Shown one piece after another: positions 63,909 to 64,000 of a stretch of 64,000 nt of DNA; the first letter of the stretch is position 1, and every line of letters begins with the position of its first letter. The DNA is from Sorlinia euscelidii (GTDB lineage Bacteria; Pseudomonadota; Alphaproteobacteria; Acetobacterales; Acetobacteraceae), in assembly GCF_036452155.1 (NCBI RefSeq), contig NZ_JAWJZY010000001.1; one strand, given 5' to 3'. The position numbers and the translations under genes are program-made. The notes under the pieces are model-generated. The model was not told the origin of the DNA, ran no database searches, and worked only from the letters and a program-made list of their open reading frames with translations.

Positions 63909-64000
63909 TCAGCTCTCCGCCTCGGAGCATATTTCTTCCGGGGCGGCATCCGTATGCTCGAGGATTTTCTCCCATTTTGCATTGAAATCCGGGTCAGCCT
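63909..64000 (-). CDS. C-terminal end of an unidentified protein, cut by the window edge
   Basis: About 29 codons ending ...PDFNAKWEKILEHTD...ICSEAES before the stop at 63909-63911. The peptide is Glu/Asp-rich with a Trp, which suggests a genuine C-terminal helix. The rest of the gene is beyond the window, and it is too short for a family call. Confidence 0.5.
   Translation of the reverse strand, partial: ADPDFNAKWEKILEHTDAAPEEICSEAES

Noticed and set aside
1..64000. CRISPR arrays, prophage, IS elements, origin
   Set aside because: No repeat-spacer pattern, transposase, integrase, terminal repeat pair or DnaA-box cluster was seen on reading.

Overview
The window is a dense stretch of bacterial chromosome, GC-rich by eye (roughly 55-60%), with almost only housekeeping genes. 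I see no rRNA, no convincing tRNA, no CRISPR array, no insertion sequence and no prophage. Gene content and order point to an alphaproteobacterium, probably an acetic acid bacterium (Acetobacteraceae): hrcA-rph-rdgB, argD-argF-hslO, a DUF1491 gene beside a C-terminal-processing protease, a DUF3035 lipoprotein beside lspA and mutL, an alpha-type RhtA exporter and a bfr/bfd pair. The taxon is an inference.

Layout. 1-2 kb: end of a polysaccharide flippase and a beta-propeller protein. 2-4.5 kb: gap-pgk. 4.5-10.4 kb (minus): polyamine operon speD-speE-ornithine decarboxylase, then ftsY, mtaB and dapF. 10.4-14 kb: a luciferase-like fragment, a methyltransferase and a DEAD-box helicase. 14-18.6 kb: bacterioferritin and its ferredoxin, hrcA, rph, rdgB and an unknown exported protein. 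18.6-25.5 kb: LysE exporter, ABC exporter, nth, a Na+/H+ antiporter and comEC. 25.8-34 kb: gltX-pyrB-pyrC-plsY-dprA-topA. 34-40.5 kb: S41 protease, DUF1491, an OmpA-type porin, cysK divergent from an Rrf2 regulator, and two small exported proteins. 40.5-49.5 kb: parE-rhtA, mutL, DUF3035, lspA, ileS. 49.6-54 kb: ADP-heptose cluster hldD-gmhB-hldE plus an AGE-family epimerase. 54-57 kb (minus): ribF, tatA, a CHAP lipoprotein, recX. 57-64 kb: D-aminopeptidase, argD-argF-hslO, two unknown genes and a partial gene at the edge.

The strongest whole-window signal is technical: at least eleven genes, including pgk, topA, the helicase, an ABC exporter, nth, comEC and gmhB, are broken by single-base length changes, nearly all a missing base in a G/C run. 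Adding or removing one base restores a normal protein each time. This fits homopolymer sequencing error better than gene decay, so I annotate the full spans as single genes and mark each site.

Functional links: the heptose genes with the flippase and exporters suggest a Gram-negative envelope with heptose in its LPS core. bfr/bfd store and release iron, and each has a possible Fur-like site upstream. The Rrf2 regulator diverges from cysK over a perfect palindrome. argD-argF, the polyamine operon, gltX, pyrB-pyrC and cysK cover amino-acid, polyamine and pyrimidine synthesis. No previously undescribed multi-gene system is convincingly present. The most open items are the beta-propeller envelope protein, the hldE-linked epimerase, a dihydroorotase lacking its HxH motif, several unknown exported proteins, and a few small ORFs and intergenic dyads.
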